Counted from the first letter of the stretch, positions 49,642 to 63,000 are shown. The stretch: DNA of 64,000 nucleotides from Rhopalosiphum padi (GCF_020882245.1 NC_083598.1:92571714-92635713); one strand, 5' to 3'. Notes: generated from the letters alone by a model not told the origin. A program made the numbers and translations.

Positions 49642-50223
49642 TTTTTTTTTTTGAGATCATGTGATATATATTATAGGTTCATTGATGCGTCTTATTTAAT
49701 AATAATAATAGAGAAAAATTAATATAGTTTGTGGTGTTTGCGTCATATAGTAGGTATTTAAAAAAAACTTCTTTTACAAATTTTTAAAATAATATTCATA
49801 CATTTTTTTTAAACTAAATAGTCACTCATTTAGATAATATTAGACAAATGGTTATTTTATAAAGATATCATTGAGTGAAAATCGGTCCCAAACTCCCAAC
49901 TCTTTACACAAATCATACTTACCAAATATAGATTAGTAGTTTTTTTGTAATTGTATTATTTATATGAAAATATGGTGGCTCACTATATGTGCCTGCGTGT
50001 ACGTCAAACGTATAAATATACATCATCATCTGTACATAGTACATACACAAAGTATTTTCACTGTAATATATTATAAATATCAAGATATAAGGGAGAGGCC
50101 AATATACAATATACTCAAATGATTAATACTTAATAGTATAGATTTTAATCACATTTTTATAATCAATGGTAATTGATACATGATATATCATAACTGCTTT
50201 CTAATATTCACACAATATTCTAA
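49642..50223. other. AT-rich unassigned stretch
   Basis: No gene and no repeat ends recognised. Confidence 0.4.
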
Positions 50224-50370
50224 GGCCGCGGCTATACATGGTGTATTCCACCGCGTTTCGAACGCCGCGTATTTTGCCGCGTTTTCCGTCAAATTCAAAA
50301 TCCATTGTCTTATATCGGAGTAGCTATACTATACACGACGGGCGTAATACGCCGCGTTTTCATAAGACAA
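50224..50370. mobile_element. GCG-rich MITE-like element
   Basis: It begins GGCCGCGGCTATACATGG directly after TAA, an arrangement seen at ends of PIF/Harbinger-type MITEs, which duplicate a 3-bp TTA/TAA target. CCGCGTTT and GCCGCG words are repeated (CGCGTTTCGAACGCCGCG at about 50253, GCCGCGTTTTC at about 50276 and about 50351), sharply different from the AT-rich flanks. TGTCTTAT (about 50309) and ATAAGACA (about 50362) form an inverted pair around an AGCTATACTATACACG segment that partly repeats the start. A clean right terminal repeat is missing, so boundary and family are uncertain. Confidence 0.45.
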
Positions 50371-52126
50371 CGACTAAAGTACTATAGGAGTATATTGCAT
50401 TTTATATTAATTAATATGTAATATGTATAATATGTACATTGTTATTTCCAACTTTATAAAATCATTTATACGTACTAACGTACTTGAACTGTACGTCATC
50501 ACTGTCGGACAATATTACTATAATTATAATTCGATGCACAGTTTTGGGAAACATAAAAAATCTGTTCCGTATCATTGCCTCTACAAAAAAATGGTAATCA
50601 GTAAATATGACAGTTGGAAACACTATATAAATATCATTACTTGTAAATTGTATATTATTCGCGTGTCTGAAAATGGTGTATATGTACGTGATATGTACCT
50701 AACCTATACCTACATTTATCTACCTTCCGGTAAAACAAGATTCGTCGAACAGAATAATATTTCCGGTGCAAAGGAAATAAATATACTGATATTATGTATA
50801 AAATCCACACGATTTCGAAAAGGTTTAGTACTTTATTAGAAAAAGACCCGGCACCGACGAACTCGACAAAATAGCCACGATGGGCCCGATGATAAGCGCA
50901 CGCGATGGTGACGGGTACGAATGCATAATATAAGTATATAATACATAACGTGTATATTACATTATGTTTAAGGGCGGCTTTTATCACTAATCAGAGGGGA
51001 GGGGCTAATTTCAACAATTTAGCTAGTTGTATTTTAAAGTTGTTTTCTCACGATCTTCATCAGTATTGCTCATTATTATCGTTGTCGAGAACACGTGTCG
51101 TTAACAATCGAAAATCGGTATAACACTAAACGACTAAACCGACCACCCGTACAATTAGTACATGGAAATAAAGTATATTCTATACTGCAGAATGCAGATA
51201 TCAGTGTTTGACGTTTGTAGCCACAGTAATATAGTCGATGCCGAAACATATTATAAACTATAATGTTATATACATTTAACATTTAAACAAAATATATACC
51301 AATAATATTGTTAATATTACTATCGACCGTCTTGACGCTTGTCAGTAGTCGAACGAATAAACAATCTAAAAATTTACCAGGTTTGGTATATATTGATTGA
51401 TTTAATATGTTGAAAATATAAATTTTTATAATGATGAAATACTAATAATTTTATAAATGCAATATTTTCGGAAAGTCCCCATTGATAATGTTATTGAACT
51501 ATAAAAAATTGAATAACATCGTTAAAATATGTATATTCGTTAAAATTTGAACTACAAATGTATATAAAAAAATGGGTTTGTTTTTTAATATGTTTATGCA
51601 ATTGTAAGAACTACTTATGTAGTATTGCATTAATATTTTTAAGCTTCACGGTCTTACTTTTCTAGTAAGTTTTTTCTACACATCAAACATAAAGTAAACA
51701 AAAAATTAGCATTGTCTACCATTAACCAGCAATGCTAGTCGTGCCTAGGTCACAAATTTTACAGAAAAATTCGTAGGTATCACAAAAATCTTTAACTGTA
51801 GTGTTAGATCAGTGCACCACTTTCTTACTGACAAACATTTTTTTACTAGGGTAGCACACGTTTACTGCTGTGTGAAATTGTTATTATACAATATTATTTT
51901 GTTCGATATTAAATCCTCGATATCGTACATTTAAGTATTTTAATATTATGAACTGTTGCAAACATATATTATTCGATAGTTGACATGTACACACACGAGA
52001 CGAATATTAACAATCAGAAGTCGTTTGATGTATTAATATTTACTACCTTAACTTACCTTATACCTTAAACTTATTTATTCATTTTTACATAGGTACGTTC
52101 ATACATTTTTTAGATATGTTATATAC
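50371..52126. other. Unassigned DNA
   Basis: The 138-codon plus frame at 50423-50839 and the overlapping 110-codon minus frame at 50655-50987 are rich in Y/I/N/K, show no domain and share DNA on opposite strands. I do not call either as a gene. Positions 50840-51300 are of ordinary complexity, without motifs. Confidence 0.4.
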
Positions 52127-52320
52127 CAGGAATGGTCAATTTGCGGTTCTCGTTATAGTCAGATGTGGCTCGCGTTTTATCCATTAGAATATTAAATCAT
52201 TATTATTACATATGAATTAAAATTTTTTTGAACATTTATAAAAATGTATAGGCTGACAGACCGTCTCCGCTCAAAATCATTTTTTGTATGCAATGATTTA
52301 TATCGTATTATTGTCTTATC
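52127..52320. repeat. Mosaic of a hAT-like end and a CCGCTCAAAATC repeat
   Basis: CAGGAATGGTCAATTTGCGG (52127) with 'gtggctcgcg' about 40 bp later resembles one hAT terminus; no partner end is evident. Positions 52245-52300 carry TATAGGCTGACAGACC, then CCGCTCAAAATCATTTTTTG, also found at about 6742-6775 in variant form. Two decayed repeats appear joined here. Confidence 0.4.
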
Positions 52321-54600
52321 GCACGTATCTTCATCGGTCTGTAATCGTTATTAATAGTGATGTTTTCACAAGAAGGACGACGATGTATATACTGCATGGC
52401 TACTCCATACTCGTGTATATCTGGCGCAATACCGGTCATGAAAGCGTGATAATATTATAACGAATAATGATCATCGTATGAATGTTTAGACATGAACCAA
52501 TATTCATGACATAGTCTCTAGTCCAACTAAAGAAGTATTTGAATGCATAATAATAATATAAAAAACAAATAAACTAAACGTTAGGCTATTATAGCAATAG
52601 CGACCAAACGACGGCGGTAGTGGTGACGATAATTCGAGGGGACTTGAACAGTGGTGAATAATATACTGTATATAATAATATATGTATATAATATATGTTT
52701 GCGTAATTACATACATAATATAGAACTTTTATATATAGACGGGACCCGCATCCTGTTCAATTGACGTATGGAGAACCCGGTCGCCACTATACCGCCACTG
52801 TCATTGAGCAGCGACGACAGTGCCTTTATTATAACGCGTTTACGACATTCCCGGGACGACTACTTAAAAAATATAAATTGAATCTCTCTCTTTACGCTGC
52901 TCCCTGAAATGAATCAAATCCTACTACACACAAGACCACGTGCACCATTTACGTACATTATTACGATGTGGGTTATAGCAATACGCTTATCAGTTATTTC
53001 ATAAATTATAATATAATATATTTATATATGTCCTTAATTCTAAAAAAATATAATCGTTAAATATTTTTAACTTTCATATTTTAGTGTGACACAAGTTGAA
53101 ATTATTATTATTATCTTAACCCTTGAGTTGTTGTTTACGCCTCAACGAAAAGTTTTAATTTAAAAAATAATATATAATATGTATATATAGACATTTATCG
53201 TATCAGTTTAAAAAATGCGTATATTATATAATATATAGACAGATAAAAGTTAGAGACAAGTGAATATTGTTATACATCATTAAGATATTAGAAAAAACAC
53301 GAACTGTATGTGTATGTGTATCATGTGGTTTTCAAATTTTAAAGAAAAAACTATCTAATATGGGCGCAGGACTCATTGATAAGGAAACGAGCAAAGTTAG
53401 TAAGTTAAGTTGTTCAGTTTATTTGTAAAATACCGAAAACAATAATGTTCATATTATTATAAAATAATAATATCATTAATATCTAGTAAAAATATACACA
53501 CGTTTTATGTTACACGCACACACTATCTTCATTATATACTCGAAATTCGATGTTTTAATATATTTTTATACTATGGTTCAAATCTGCCTGCTTCATAAGA
53601 CCGCATTCCGATGCTTTGGTCTTTGTACTTGCTGTTGCAGCTTCCCACATTCGATTGTATGTAAATTTATCAACCACCATTCGTTCAGGAAACTATAAAA
53701 CAGCAACGATTGATATTCTTATTTAGTTAAAAATCTCTGAATCTCATACGACTTTCATGATATTATTATAGTCAAAATGTTAACATAATTATAATATTGA
53801 TAGGTAATTGGTAACAAAGTGAATAAATAAAAGTACCTACACGTGTATTACACTATTACGTACTGCGCATATAGAATGCAGTTAATTTGTCAAGAGGTAT
53901 AATGATGTGATTATGAAATTCAGTGTCAAAACATGTCACGCGGGTATAAATTGAATCCTGTCAAAAATGTACGTACTACGTTTGCTTTTTCACGCGTTTC
54001 CAAAGTTTAAATTAAAAAATATATATAATACATTAAAAATACCAATTGGTGTTAGCATATATTTATTATAATATGGCTGCGATAAAAAAAACACGACCAT
54101 GTCTTCGAAAAACCTTAAAATGTCATCTCGTAAACGTATAATGATAATTTGATGAGTGCAGTATACAAAGACATTTTTCACATCATATATTTCGTTTTCT
54201 TATTTTTTTAAACCCATCTAATTTTTTGAGTTGTTGCTCGAAATTTATTATCTACTGTACATATTTTGTATATACAATATACATATCCGTGAAATAATAT
54301 ATTTTGTTTAATTTAGGCCTTAACTAAGAAATTGACGAGAATTTAATCTCACTTCGTTAACAACTCGAGTATGAAGAATATAGAGTGGATAATATAGATA
54401 GTTTCGATAAAAGCCCAAAAAGTACGAAAATTGTGAATATTTTATTTCATCAAATTCTTATGTCGAGAGAAAAAATATTTAATAAAAATAGTTAGCACGT
54501 TAAAGTTAAAATATAAAAGAAGTTATTTTTATCGTATCTGAAAGTTACCAATAAACGTACATCTGATATTAACGATAAAATGTACAAGTAATTTTAGATT
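52321..54600. other. Unassigned DNA, first 650 bp CpG-richer
   Basis: Positions 52330-52980 are more balanced and contain a small hairpin (CACTGTC / GACAGTG around a 13-nt loop, about 52796-52822). The remainder is AT-rich. Frames of 63-70 codons show no domains. Confidence 0.4.
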
Positions 54601-54604
54601 ATGA

Positions 54605-55190
54605 GCCGAGATATAAATGTATTGATTTTACGAGTAAAATAATGTTGTTTTTTTAGATGTATACATCATACAAGAAAAACAATCATATAATTTCAACTTA
54701 AAAGATGGTTTCGAATAGAAATTTGGATCAGATTAGTACTTTGGATAAATCAAAATTAGGAAATCACAGTACTTTTCAAAATAACTGGGGAAAACAAGAA
54801 TGTTTTCGTAAATCTAGTTTTAGACAAAATCGGTAGTAATCGATAGTGTAGCTATAGTAATTCTATAGTTAGACACCTAATTGAAAATTTCACCAAATTT
54901 TTATATAATTTAAAAAATATTTTGATTTATTTCGAGTTATTTTTAAACATTTGAAATTTTATATATTTTAATTTTTTTTTGTAAATGTAGATGAAAATTT
55001 ATTAACTGAAAAAAATGCTTGAAAACTTAATACGAAGTTTCTCATTTGTAATTTATACTGAAACCCAAAAATCTAAAAAAATAGATAAGCATAATTTATT
55101 TTTTGATATTTCAAGTTTAAATTTAAGCAATATAACATATTCAATTAGAATTTTTACACGTAACTTTGTTTATCGTGAAAGAGTGTATGC
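54605..55190 (+). repeat. Partial copy of the 1.05-kb dispersed repeat (5' and body modules)
   Basis: ATAAATGTATTGATTTTACG at 54615 also occurs, with minor changes, at 60788 and 62008. TTGAAAATTTCACCAAATTT (about 54881) and TTCGAGTTATTTTTAAACAT (about 54929) correspond to the body of the 48.6 and 62.0 kb copies. The 3' module is absent, so the copy is truncated. The 91-codon frame at 55015-55290 crosses it and is not a gene. Confidence 0.5.
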
Positions 55191-55842
55191 GAGTGGAAAT
55201 AAAAGAAACAAGAAGAAGAATAAGAAGAAAAAAGTATATATTAATATATTATATACGTGTGTAAGTACACACAACGTGAGCAACGAGTGAGTGGTAAAAC
55301 AAAAAATAAGGAACGAGTCTGATGAGTGCATCTGATACAGATAGGCTTTTGAACAGGTCACAGTGAAGGGTTTTTCTTCTCTTTTATTATTATACTTGTT
55401 TTCTGCAGCGACACTCGACCGTTTTCTTTTCGGTCGGGTTTCAATTTTACTCGGCGGTGGACCCGGTGAAGTGTATATTATGCATATAAATATAGGTAAG
55501 CGAGAAGACCAAGCGTCGTGAAGTTTTCATGCTTGTTTTTTATTCTCTCGCTGATGCAAAAGTTCTATTGCCACTGCACCATAATCACACCTTAATATAG
55601 ATATATCAATATATGAGTAACCTCGAGAGACCACACATATATTACGTGTACGATAATAATATATACGCACGTTGAAGTGCAGTGGTACAACTTTGCTTCT
55701 ACAACCACCATTACCAGGGTCGTTGCTTTCCTAAATTATTATTTGTCATATAATATAGAATATATTATTATAATACATCGATTTAATAGTAATCAGCTGC
55801 AGCACGAGTAAATAATTACTTGAATATATCCTTACTATTAGT
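55191..55842. other. Unassigned DNA
   Basis: An AGAAGA/AAG-rich tract lies at about 55201-55232. Positions 55360-55720 are more balanced in composition, with no motifs or domains. Confidence 0.4.
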
Positions 55843-55996
55843 CAGTGGCGTATATTGGGGAGATGAAGGGTTCACCTCCCCCCCTCCGAAATTTATTGTT
55901 GGTACGGTACACGTTACATACTTTGCGAAAATATCTCGAAAATTAACATAGGTAATAAAACTCTCCACCCAAATTAATTCCTATATTACACTACTG
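55843..55996. mobile_element. hAT-like MITE with degenerate right end
   Basis: It starts CAGTGGCGTATATTGGGGAG, a classic hAT-type terminus, with 'cacctccccccctccgaaat' just inside. The right end, reverse-complemented, reads CAGTAGTGTAATATAGGAAT; with one gap it aligns to the left end at most positions. The flanking 8-mers agree at only about half their positions, so the target duplication is not established. Length is about 154 bp. Confidence 0.5.
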
Positions 55997-56340
55997 CAGT
56001 TATGTATAAGTACCAATCAGTAAAACATTTAATGATTGAAAATTTTCTACATAATATTATAAACACAAATTAGTCAAATATAGGATTAAAATATTTTTTT
56101 TTTTTGTGAATGTTATTAAAATATATAATATTAATAAAAATATAAAAAATATTTCATTTAGTGTAAATTATATTATAATATAAAATAAAGTGGCTTAAAT
56201 CTTTGAAATAGATAAGTTGAGTTAGATTATTAAAATAAATGTCAGTGTCCTATGTATAAACGCGAGTATAATATTATTAATATTATTAAATTATAATAAT
56301 ATAGGTCAGGACTACGAGTGACTTACAACCTTATATATTA

Positions 56341-56798
56341 TATACAGTATGTTTCAGATTTTTCAGTACAAACTTTGTGAATGGTCTTGCATCGGCTTTA
56401 GTTATACCTGTATTATAATATAGTATGAAAACATATAATTTGCGTTAAATAAATAACATTATTAATAGTTTCTCATGTAATCTTAAACATAATATTTTAG
56501 TAGGTACTAAAATGGATTATGTCATAATCACGCAACGCCATCAAATAATCTTAAAAACCACGTTTGAATAATAAAAAAAATCGGTATTTTTTTAAAATAC
56601 ATTTTAGAGGAAGCCTTACTTTTTGTTAAAATATCAATTTATTGACAAATAATTTAAGTTTTTAAAGATACTATAAGTACATACTATTAAAATAACACAT
56701 TTGTAATAAACAAAATAAAGATTTACAATTCTACTCATTGACATATATAAGATCACTCTCAATATTTTTATAAAAACTTATATGAAACACTCTGTATA
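56341..56798. mobile_element. TIR element with TATACAG ends
   Basis: The left end TATACAGTATGTTTCAG (56341) and the right end, reverse-complemented, TATACAGAGTGTTTCAT (from 56798) agree at 13 of the first 15 positions. Size is 458 bp, with an AT-rich, non-coding interior. The terminal TATACAG is shared with 10913-11628, but the next bases differ (TGTTTCA against TGATCCA), suggesting a sister family. Confidence 0.6.
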
Positions 56799-59700
56799 CT
56801 GTACACATATACTATTTATGATAGTCTAGCCCTGTTTAGGGTGTTTACTGTTTATAATTTATATCGTAGCATATCCAGTTCATTGGGCTCAGTTAAAATA
56901 GTGTACAAAATAATAGACTCATTCAATAATCTTTCAACTGTATAATAATATACATCGTACTATACTTTATAATCAATATATTTATAATATAAATATTTTT
57001 AAGTTTAATATTTTCAAATAATACTTTGCGCGTAATCATTTCTTTTAAATACTTTTTAAATAAAAAAATCACACCAACATTTTGATCATCATCTACAATT
57101 TTGGTAATATTTATTTAAAAAATACATCTACTGATCAGATATGTTGTAGTAAGAAACTATTTTCTGGAAAAACCGCAATAATAAACCTATTTTAATATTC
57201 CAATTTTTATTTTTTATTTTTTATTATTCATTAAAATATTAATAGACTATTGTTCTTAGCGCCCTGTAGAAAATGTACCAACTAGCTGTTTGAATTTTAA
57301 TATAAACACGCCCACGTTTTTATAAAAAAAATTTCTGGTAAACAAAATTTTTTTAACCTTAAAAAGTTCAGGTTGTAATAGAAGATTCGGGGAAAACCTA
57401 AGTACTTATTTAAAAATACGATCTTAAACTTTAATTTAAACCCACTAAAACACCAAAAATCAAAAAACTTAAAATAAATGCATATGGTAGGTACACCATT
57501 CATATATAGTAGGATAATATATAAAAAGCGTGTTTAAAAATCACTCTGTATACAAGTTTGATGTCGAAATAATTTGTGTATAAAACTAAATAAGCTTCAG
57601 CAGCCCACGATATGCAATATCTACATATAAGTTTCATTCCTCGAGACAATGTGTATTTGTGTGTGTGCACATGTGTGTATTTGTGTACCTATGTGTTGTG
57701 GTTATAACTTAGCTTAACGTTGTAAACGTGCCGCATCGGTAATCAGATACCACGGAGCATGTATACACAATATACATGTATGTGTGTGTAGTTTAAGCCC
57801 CTTGTCCGAAAAAAATGGTGAAATGAGACACTTTTAGAGATTCCCTATATAGGTACCACAGAGCGGTCTTCATTTTTTTCGCTATTTTTTATTCACTGTT
57901 ATAGTCGCACCCCATAAATGGATTAACGCGCTTATATTATATACCTGCAGCTATATAGGTAGCTCTTGTACATATACACATAATATAGTGTACCGAACCC
58001 ATTCAAAAGAGAAAAAAAGTAGTTTTAGAATATTTAACGCAAGAATTCCAACGAAATAACCTTTTTTCACCATTACAACATACGTGGTTAATCGATTTTA
58101 TTTTCAATACTACGCACTCACTAACACATAATATTTTTATTTATTTATTTATGCATATAATATGTTAATCGAAACGCTAATAAGTTATAAATGTACCTAA
58201 TATATATACATGATTATCCTATACGCCTATATAAATGAATAATTCGGTATCTTGTTAATATTTACAGCATTGAGTGATATTATTTTAAGTTATAACTTCT
58301 AATATATGAAACGCTCATTATTTGTATTTTGTACACATTTTACCTATCAGTATGACGACATTCGCGGTCGACGACTAAAACATACGTATAAAGAATCCGG
58401 TTTGAATAATTTTATAATATTATATTATTCACGTAATAAAATTGTTCAATATATATTTTGAAGAAACGACAATATACCGAAAGATTAAACTATGCGTATA
58501 TAATATACTCGTAGATAATAATATAGCACTGCACGATACTGCGCATATATGACTAGTTCGATATCAGTGCGCTAATATGACTGTTTCGAACAGGAGCAGT
58601 GGTGTGTGGTTATATTTTCCTCGCTGAATAATCCAACTTCACTCGTGTGTTAAATAATCGATTCATATATTATAAATTGTTTATTTTATTATAATTAAAC
58701 TATTTAAACATAATATTATATAGCCTTTTTATAATTTAACTTAATTTATTATATTTATAACTGAAATTGGAAATAATAAGAATGATTTACTCGTAGGCTC
58801 ACTTGGTGTACCCCAGTGAACAAAAAAATCGTTAAATTATTTAAATAACTTGCTAAAAAACCGTGGTGACACTCAGAAGAGTATTTGGAACATCTCTGTG
58901 AAATAAAAATGGAAAATATTAAATAGTGTCATCACAAAATTTGAACATAAAACGCATGTTCTTCTTTTATATATATAAGGATAAAATTGATAATTTCTAA
59001 AATAAAACTTCTAGTTAGTTCTTGAAAAAAAAAGAGGTATTTTATTGATGAAAATCACAATTTAAATATATTTATAAAATAAGGTGTATTAACAATAATA
59101 ATTATCCGATATGCAATGGCAAAATATTGGAATTACGTTTTTAAAAATATCAATAAGTGCTCGGCCTAGCAGTTGCAACCGCCTTATAAAAACGTGGATA
59201 TCCCCTTCTACCGTAACCGATCATTGTTACAAAAATGATACGGGCAGGACAATCTAAAATACCAGCGCTTTTGTAAGGAAATAAAAAAAAATTAATTTTT
59301 TTCGAAAAAACCAGATAAATTATTTTAAATTGAATACTCATACTCATATAAGCATTAATGAATAGTAGTTATTTTAATGTACATGTCGCATTGTCATTTA
59401 ACATTATAAATGTTAAATTTTTTTTTTCTTCTTCCTTTTTGGCCGGCCATTCGCCGCTTACCTATAGTTTATCCTGACCGCAAGCTATTGATTTCACGAA
59501 AAAAAAGATTATTTTTAAAACGTTACTGAAGTGTTGGAGGAAGTTATCACCGTAAAAAATGTCTTTACAATTTAAAAAAGTTAAGACTATTGAAACGAAC
59601 AACGACTTGAATCAACGCGTGGATGACGCACAACAACAACAATAATAATATTTAATAATATAATATATTATATAGGTATAACTATCATAAGTTTACTTAC

Positions 59701-60770
59701 ACGTACACAATGCAATCGTTTAAGTCGGACGCGGCGCGAGGGCGGAATTATATTATTTTTATTATAACTCTCGCATGTTATGGACTTTTGTTCAATTGTC
59801 GTTGTCGTACCTAGACGACGTGGCGACGAGAAAATTTGAGTCGAAGGATATCCGGTCGAAACCCACGAGAAAGGGAAAAAGACCTACGCATAATTTAGAC
59901 AACAACGGTCATTGCGGTTTTATATTTTATTATAAATGTATGTAAGTGTGAGCTTGTACATTCGTCACTTGATAATCACATGCGGCAGACCGTTTTCGAT
60001 CGGAATTGGCCTCACGTAGTCGTCGTTGTCATCGACCGCGATAAGTCACGCCGCCGCAGCGTCAACGATCCTCAACTATCGAACTATATGTATGATAATA
60101 TAAAATATAAAGCACTTATATTCCGGAACGACCGATACAATGTTCATATAACTATCTGATCTGGACTGGTATTATTCGCAGTTTTTATTTCCATTAGTAT
60201 ATAAATGTGGTTAACGTGATGGTATATTTTTCAAAATTCGTACTCCATTACTTTTTAAAAATTTAATAATTAAACACACTCAAGTCAAAAAAACACTTTT
60301 AATAGTCAATTGTTTTTGTTGAAAGAACCAAAAAAACAAAAAGAAACAAATCGGAAGGGATATTTTGAAAAATATTCTATCACAATAAAAAAAAAACAAA
60401 GTTTTGTCACATAAACTATGTATATTATTACGTAAAGTCTAATGTTGTATCATTTTAGTTTTAGTTTTAGTTACTATAGTTTTAATTTTTAGAAGTTGCA
60501 ATTTTACAATAATTTTTATACCTGTTAAATTAATTTAATTGTATTTCATATAGATACATATAAGCAAATACATAACATATGATTTATCTTATATTAGCTA
60601 TATATACACTGTATAGTTTACCTAAATTAAATTTTAAAAGGGGAAAATATATAAATAACTAGCAATCGCTTTGCTGTTCAGTAGTAATTTGAGTGTAACC
60701 TCGAATCTCAATGCATATTATAAAAATAATATATATTTTATATTAATCGTATAAAATATAAAGTGTTTTA
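56799..60770. other. Unassigned stretch with one CpG-richer block
   Basis: ATCACTCTGTATA at 57540-57552 is an isolated terminus of the TATACAGAGTGAT group, with no left partner found. Positions 57640-57700 are TG-rich. A 65-codon minus frame (59150-59347) contains CPARIIFVTMIGYGRRGYPRF in otherwise AT-rich DNA and is noted under findings. Positions 59400-60130 are more balanced and CpG-richer. Positions 60455-60473 are (TTTTAG)3. Confidence 0.4.
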
Positions 60771-60774
60771 GATT

Positions 60775-61032
60775 CTGATAGAGGCAATAAATGTATTGAT
60801 TTTACAATTATATTTTTTTCTGTTTGTCGACACCTTTTAAGGTATTAAAAATGCTTCGACTTTCGACTTTGAGTTGGATTCTGATTTCTGATATTGTAGG
60901 TAAATTGAATCTAGTTTGAACTTGGTAGTTAAAAGTAGAGAAAGTGGATACTGTTATGTTATATAGACATAATATAGTAGGTGTCAAGTGGGTCAATGTG
61001 ATGGATGTGTTAAATTTGAATTCAATGATAAA
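60775..61032. repeat. Rearranged copy of the 1.05-kb dispersed repeat
   Basis: The 5' module is in plus orientation: AATAAATGTATTGATTTTAC at 60787 and TGTTTGTCGACACCTTTTAA at 60821, matched by TTTGTCTGTCATGACCTTTT at 62043. It is followed by the 3' module in minus orientation: TAGGTGTCAAGTGGGTCAAT at 60979 and AAATTTGAATTCAATGAT at 61012. The two halves therefore face each other, implying inversion or juxtaposition of two copies. Confidence 0.6.
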
Positions 61033-61150
61033 TCAAGTATTTATAAAGCTATTCATTATTATAGTATTTTATTTTAGTATTAGTAATATACAGTATAGTG
61101 AATATTCAGAATATTTTAACACTGGATTGAAAAGTATAGGAAAAAATGTA

Positions 61151-61336
61151 AGGGTTGCGTGAAGTTAGCTCTTCTTGGGTTTATATTTGGTTTAAACCCC
61201 TAAAAACTCTTTTGTTTTTAACTTGTACATTTCGCCCATTTCGGATAAGATTTGCAAATTTTGCTAAACACTTGCAAAATACTGGTACTATTCATAACTT
61301 ATTTTAACAAAGTGTAAGGACTAACTTCACGAAACT
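61151..61336. repeat. Segment bounded by inverted CGTGAAGTTAG arms
   Basis: CGTGAAGTTAG at 61158-61168 is repeated inverted as CTAACTTCACG at 61321-61331, a perfect 11-bp match; flanking bases extend it weakly. The 150-bp interior is more balanced in composition than the surroundings. It could be a small MITE inserted in the rearranged repeat region. No convincing target duplication was found. Confidence 0.4.
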
Positions 61337-61984
61337 ATAATAAACAATAGCTTAAAATGAATCTAAATATTTTGAAAATATTATACCTAGGTTTAGTAGA
61401 ATATAATAATAAACGTAAACATTTCAAGTTCCTGAAAATATTTTATAATTGCAACAAGATAAATAAAATTGTTAAGCTTTGCTTAAATATTCAATTTCAT
61501 TAAAATGTTAAATTTAAATATCTATAAATAAAAATGTAACTATATATACCTATTTTAATTTTTTTGGTTTTAGAATAGACTCGTGAAGATTTATTAAATT
61601 TTCAAATTTAGGCTATACAAATTGAACATGTCATACATTTTTAAATATAAAAAAATAAAAAATGTTTATGATTATGTCAAAATTTTAACTTTTGATGCTT
61701 ATAAAAAACCATGTCATGTATCTTTTTTAATATTTTAATATTGCTACAATAACAATAATTATAATGAACCTGCTATTCTATTTTTTAATTTTGACTGAGC
61801 AATTATTCTAAATTATTTATAACCTTAAAACAACGATCGTTGCTTAAATTTTAATAAAGAAAACATCAAAGGTTTAATATTATTATTGATTAAGTATATA
61901 TATCAATAATATTTAAAAATTAAAATATCATTAAAATAATTAAAATAATAATAAAAAGTATTCAATATGATAGTTGACATACTT
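61337..61984. other. AT-rich unassigned stretch
   Basis: No gene seen. The long A/T runs are similar in texture to the body of the dispersed repeat, without clear shared blocks. Confidence 0.35.
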
Positions 61985-63000
61985 TTAGGTTCTGGTCAGA
62001 GTGATAAATAAATGTATTGATTTTAAAATGATCAGTTTTTATTTGTCTGTCATGACCTTTTGGGGCAGTAAAAATGTTTAAATTCAACTTTAGGGGCAGT
62101 TTTTGGAAAAAAATTAATTTTTGTTTATACTTCAGGGGATAAAAAATAAAACTCTCTTAGTACATTTCTTAAAAATCAGGAAAAACATTAAACAAGTCAA
62201 TGACAAACTGAAATTTGACGTTAAACTAATTTTTATTTTGATATAGTTCAAAACGAATATTATCATATAAACTTGAAATTTTCACCAACTGTTTATATTA
62301 TAATTTTCTATACACGGTAAGATAATATTTTAACACATTTTGAGCTATTTTTATACAATTGATTTGATATATCATCAACTTTTTTTATATTTATTTGAAA
62401 TTAAAATGTTTACAAAATTCAAAAAATTCATAATAACTTACAAACTACAAGTATTTTATAGTAAAAAATATATTAAATCTTTTATAGCTAAAGTTTGAAA
62501 ATATAATACAACATTCCTCATAAGTAATTCGTATTGGAACTAAAAACTAAAAAAATACATAATAACTTAATTATTTTTCATGTACATTTAGTTCAAATTT
62601 AGAAGAATTTATATATTTAAGTAATGAATAACTATATTCATTATTTAAATATAATTTAAAAATCATTATTTGCTAGGTCTTAAAACATTTATAAAAATTA
62701 TGAATTTTACGTTACACATAATTACATTTTTATAATATATAAATTAATTTTCAGATATAATACCTATTTATAGCATAAATCTATTTACACATGTTTTATT
62801 GTAAGGTGGTATTGACTCAAAAGTTAATAAAAATAATATAAAATATTGTATAGGTAAATTGTATTAATTATCTTTTTAATAATTTAATATTAATAATATA
62901 ACAAACAGATACCTACGATTTTTTGGGCAAAATTTGAATAAAAATTTAATACACCTTTTTCATTGATTCACTTCACACCTACTATACTAAGAACGGTAAC
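61985..63000 (+). repeat. Near-complete copy of the 1.05-kb dispersed repeat
   Basis: The 5' module is AAATAAATGTATTGATTTTA (62007) and TTTGTCTGTCATGACCTTTT (62043). The body is CTTGAAATTTTCACCAACTG (about 62272) and CATTTTGAGCTATTTTTATA (about 62336). The pre-3' block is TTGTAAGGTGGTATTGACTC (62800). The 3' module is AATTTGAATAAAAATTTAAT (about 62930) and CACTTCACACCTACTATACT (about 62969), ending GAACGGTAACTAC. It has the same block order as 48551-49641. No coding potential, TIR or TSD was recognised. Confidence 0.6.

Noticed and set aside
50423..50839. Plus-strand open frame of 138 codons
   Set aside because: Y/I/N/K-rich composition expected from AT-rich non-coding DNA, with an overlapping 110-codon frame on the other strand. 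No family resemblance.
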